Shown here in pieces: positions 6,033-6,303 of a stretch of DNA of 6,303 bases. Position 1 is the stretch's first letter, and every line of letters begins with the position of its first letter. Under the pieces are notes generated by a model. The model made no database searches. It had not been told where the DNA came from and saw only the letters and a list, made by a program, of their open reading frames with translations. Source of the stretch: HGM04593 sp964470845 (GTDB taxonomy: Bacteria > Bacteroidota > Bacteroidia > Bacteroidales > Bacteroidaceae); the NCBI GenBank assembly GCA_964470845.1, contig CAYYEL010000105.1:1-6303 (forward strand), given 5' to 3'. A program made the translations under genes and the position numbers.

Positions 6033-6230
6033 ATGTCATTGCCGACGCAAAATGTCAACACACGTTCGCTGCACGCCGATGCAGCGAGCCTCGTTGTGTC
6101 GGCTCTGCAAATTACCCCCCCCCCTCTCTCTCTATGTATTTTGTATAAATGCTTGATAATAAGTGAATTGTGTAATTTGTTCTCGCTTAACCGACTGTGC
6201 CCTGCGGTGCTGTCGGTTATTTGTGTATGA
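6033..6230 (+). CDS. Doubtful small open frame crossing a C10 tract
   Basis: A 65-codon frame starts at ATG 6033, about 60 bases after the candidate promoter. The first 27 codons (MSLPTQ through SALQI) have the GC-rich third positions seen in real genes of this window. The frame then runs through a C10 run and TC repeats (TPPPLSLC) into AT-rich DNA encoding a hydrophobic, cysteine-containing tail that ends inside a hairpin region. I recognise no family. Adding or removing one C would lead to a stop within about a dozen codons. The 5' half also lies in a strong inverted repeat, which fits a structured RNA at least as well as a protein. It may be the broken start of a lost gene, a small RNA, or chance. 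Confidence 0.2.
   Translation: MSLPTQNVNTRSLHADAASLVVSALQITPPPLSLCILYKCLIISELCNLFSLNRLCPAVLSVICV
6041..6103. repeat. Nested inverted repeat able to form a strong hairpin
   Basis: TCGCTGCA (6066-6073) and TGCAGCGA (6080-6087) are perfectly complementary around a six-base loop. ACACG (6060-6064) pairs with CGTTGT (6092-6097) with one bulged T. GCCGAC (6041-6046) is perfectly complementary to GTCGGC (6098-6103), leaving a 13-base bulge on the 5' side. Together this is about 19 pairs in 63 bases, well beyond a chance stem in AT-rich intergenic DNA. No T tract follows, so it is not an intrinsic terminator. It could be the core of a non-coding RNA or a protein-binding site. Confidence 0.6.
6115..6133. 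repeat. C10 homopolymer followed by TC dinucleotide repeats
   Basis: Ten consecutive C (6115-6124) are followed directly by TCTCTCTCT (6125-6133), a 19-base uninterrupted pyrimidine run on the + strand. Homopolymer runs of this length are rare in bacterial DNA and prone to replication slippage and sequencing error. It lies in intergenic DNA within the doubtful frame at 6033-6230. No verified gene depends on it. Confidence 0.85.
6188..6219. repeat. Hairpin with CCGAC/GTCGG arms, possible weak terminator
   Basis: TAACCGAC (6188-6195) is perfectly complementary to GTCGGTTA (6212-6219). Past one T-T mismatch, GTGCC (6197-6201) pairs with GGTGC (6206-6210) using two G-T pairs around the loop CTGC. 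The following bases, TTTGTGT, are only a weak U tract, so termination would be inefficient. It could be the 3' end of a transcript from the candidate promoter at 5933-5966. Confidence 0.5.
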
Positions 6231-6273
6231 TTATGTATAATATTTAATAAATATCTCTGGAAAAATCTAACGA

Positions 6274-6303
6274 ATGAGGGAAAATAATGATGGCGGCACT
6301 GGT
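6274..6303 (+). CDS. Possible start of a downstream gene, cut by the window end
   Basis: Two ATG codons near the edge open frames that run off the window. ATG 6274 gives MRENNDGGTG and ATG 6287 gives MMAAL. Both follow A/T-rich DNA as expected for a gene start here, and TATCTCTG at 6252-6259 is a poor -7 candidate. Too little is present to choose between them or to identify a product; neither may be real. Confidence 0.2.
   Translation, partial: MRENNDGGTG

Larger units (their letters stand above)
5907..6303. other. Terminal intergenic region without a recognised gene
   Basis: After the operon terminator, about 370-400 bases contain no gene I can identify on either strand. No tRNA T-loop, rRNA segment, CRISPR repeat or insertion-sequence end was seen. 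The region is mostly AT-rich, broken by a GC-rich island at about 6033-6110. It holds the promoter-like site, the two hairpins, the C10 tract and the doubtful frame listed separately. A small hairpin (AGCACA, loop TTA, TGTGCT) lies just after the promoter-like site, near 5980-5994. Confidence 0.6.

Noticed and set aside
6220..6241. Sigma70-like promoter TTGTGT and TATAAT
   Set aside because: The two boxes are only about 10 bases apart, and Bacteroidetes primary sigma factor uses different -33/-7 elements. In AT-rich DNA a TATAAT is expected by chance.
5907..6303. tRNA, CRISPR or insertion-sequence remnant in the 3' intergenic region
   Set aside because: No T-loop or cloverleaf, no regularly spaced direct repeats, and no terminal inverted repeats or transposase fragment were seen. 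The inverted repeats present are local hairpins.

Overview
The window looks like chromosomal DNA from a member of the order Bacteroidales. Three things suggest this. The promoter-like sites fit the Bacteroidetes -7 element TAnnTTTG. The gene starts lack Shine-Dalgarno sequences and follow A/T-rich leaders. The proteins (a short RsmI-like methylase, an NhaC-family antiporter with FFGDNLSFISDTT, and a membrane protein ending in DHPTECGLVAF) look like Bacteroidales versions. I cannot name a genus from the sequence alone. All convincing genes are on the + strand.

Layout. Positions 1-182 hold no gene I can assert, then a good promoter (TACCTTTG at 102-109) and a short leader for a 69-residue lipoprotein gene (183-392). 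That gene is closed by a long hairpin with a T tract (409-480), and a second, near-bidirectional hairpin terminator follows at 522-554. A tightly packed run of five genes comes next: mtaB (tRNA methylthiotransferase), a family 2 glycosyltransferase, a multi-pass membrane protein, an RsmI-like methylase and an NhaC-type antiporter. The gaps are 4, 10, 12 and 47 bases, and a strong terminator at 5871-5906 ends the run. The first four genes are probably one transcript. The antiporter may share it or use a weak promoter of its own. Functionally the run is mixed: two RNA-modification-type enzymes, a cell-surface sugar transferase, an ion antiporter and a membrane protein of unknown role. It therefore reads as a housekeeping operon rather than one pathway.

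The last 400 bases hold no recognisable gene but are not featureless. There is a promoter-like site (5933-5966), a GC-rich block that can fold into a strong multi-part hairpin (6041-6103), a C10 run followed by TC repeats (6115-6133), and another hairpin (6188-6219). A small open frame (6033-6230) crosses all of these. A new gene may begin in the last 30 bases.

The most interesting points are two. The membrane protein at 3002-3775 appears to be a DUF3267 (putative zincin peptidase) relative whose HExxH site has become NExxR, and it sits in a very AT-rich stretch. The other is the structured, C10-containing unit at the 3' end, which may be a small RNA, a decayed gene or a slippage-prone small gene.
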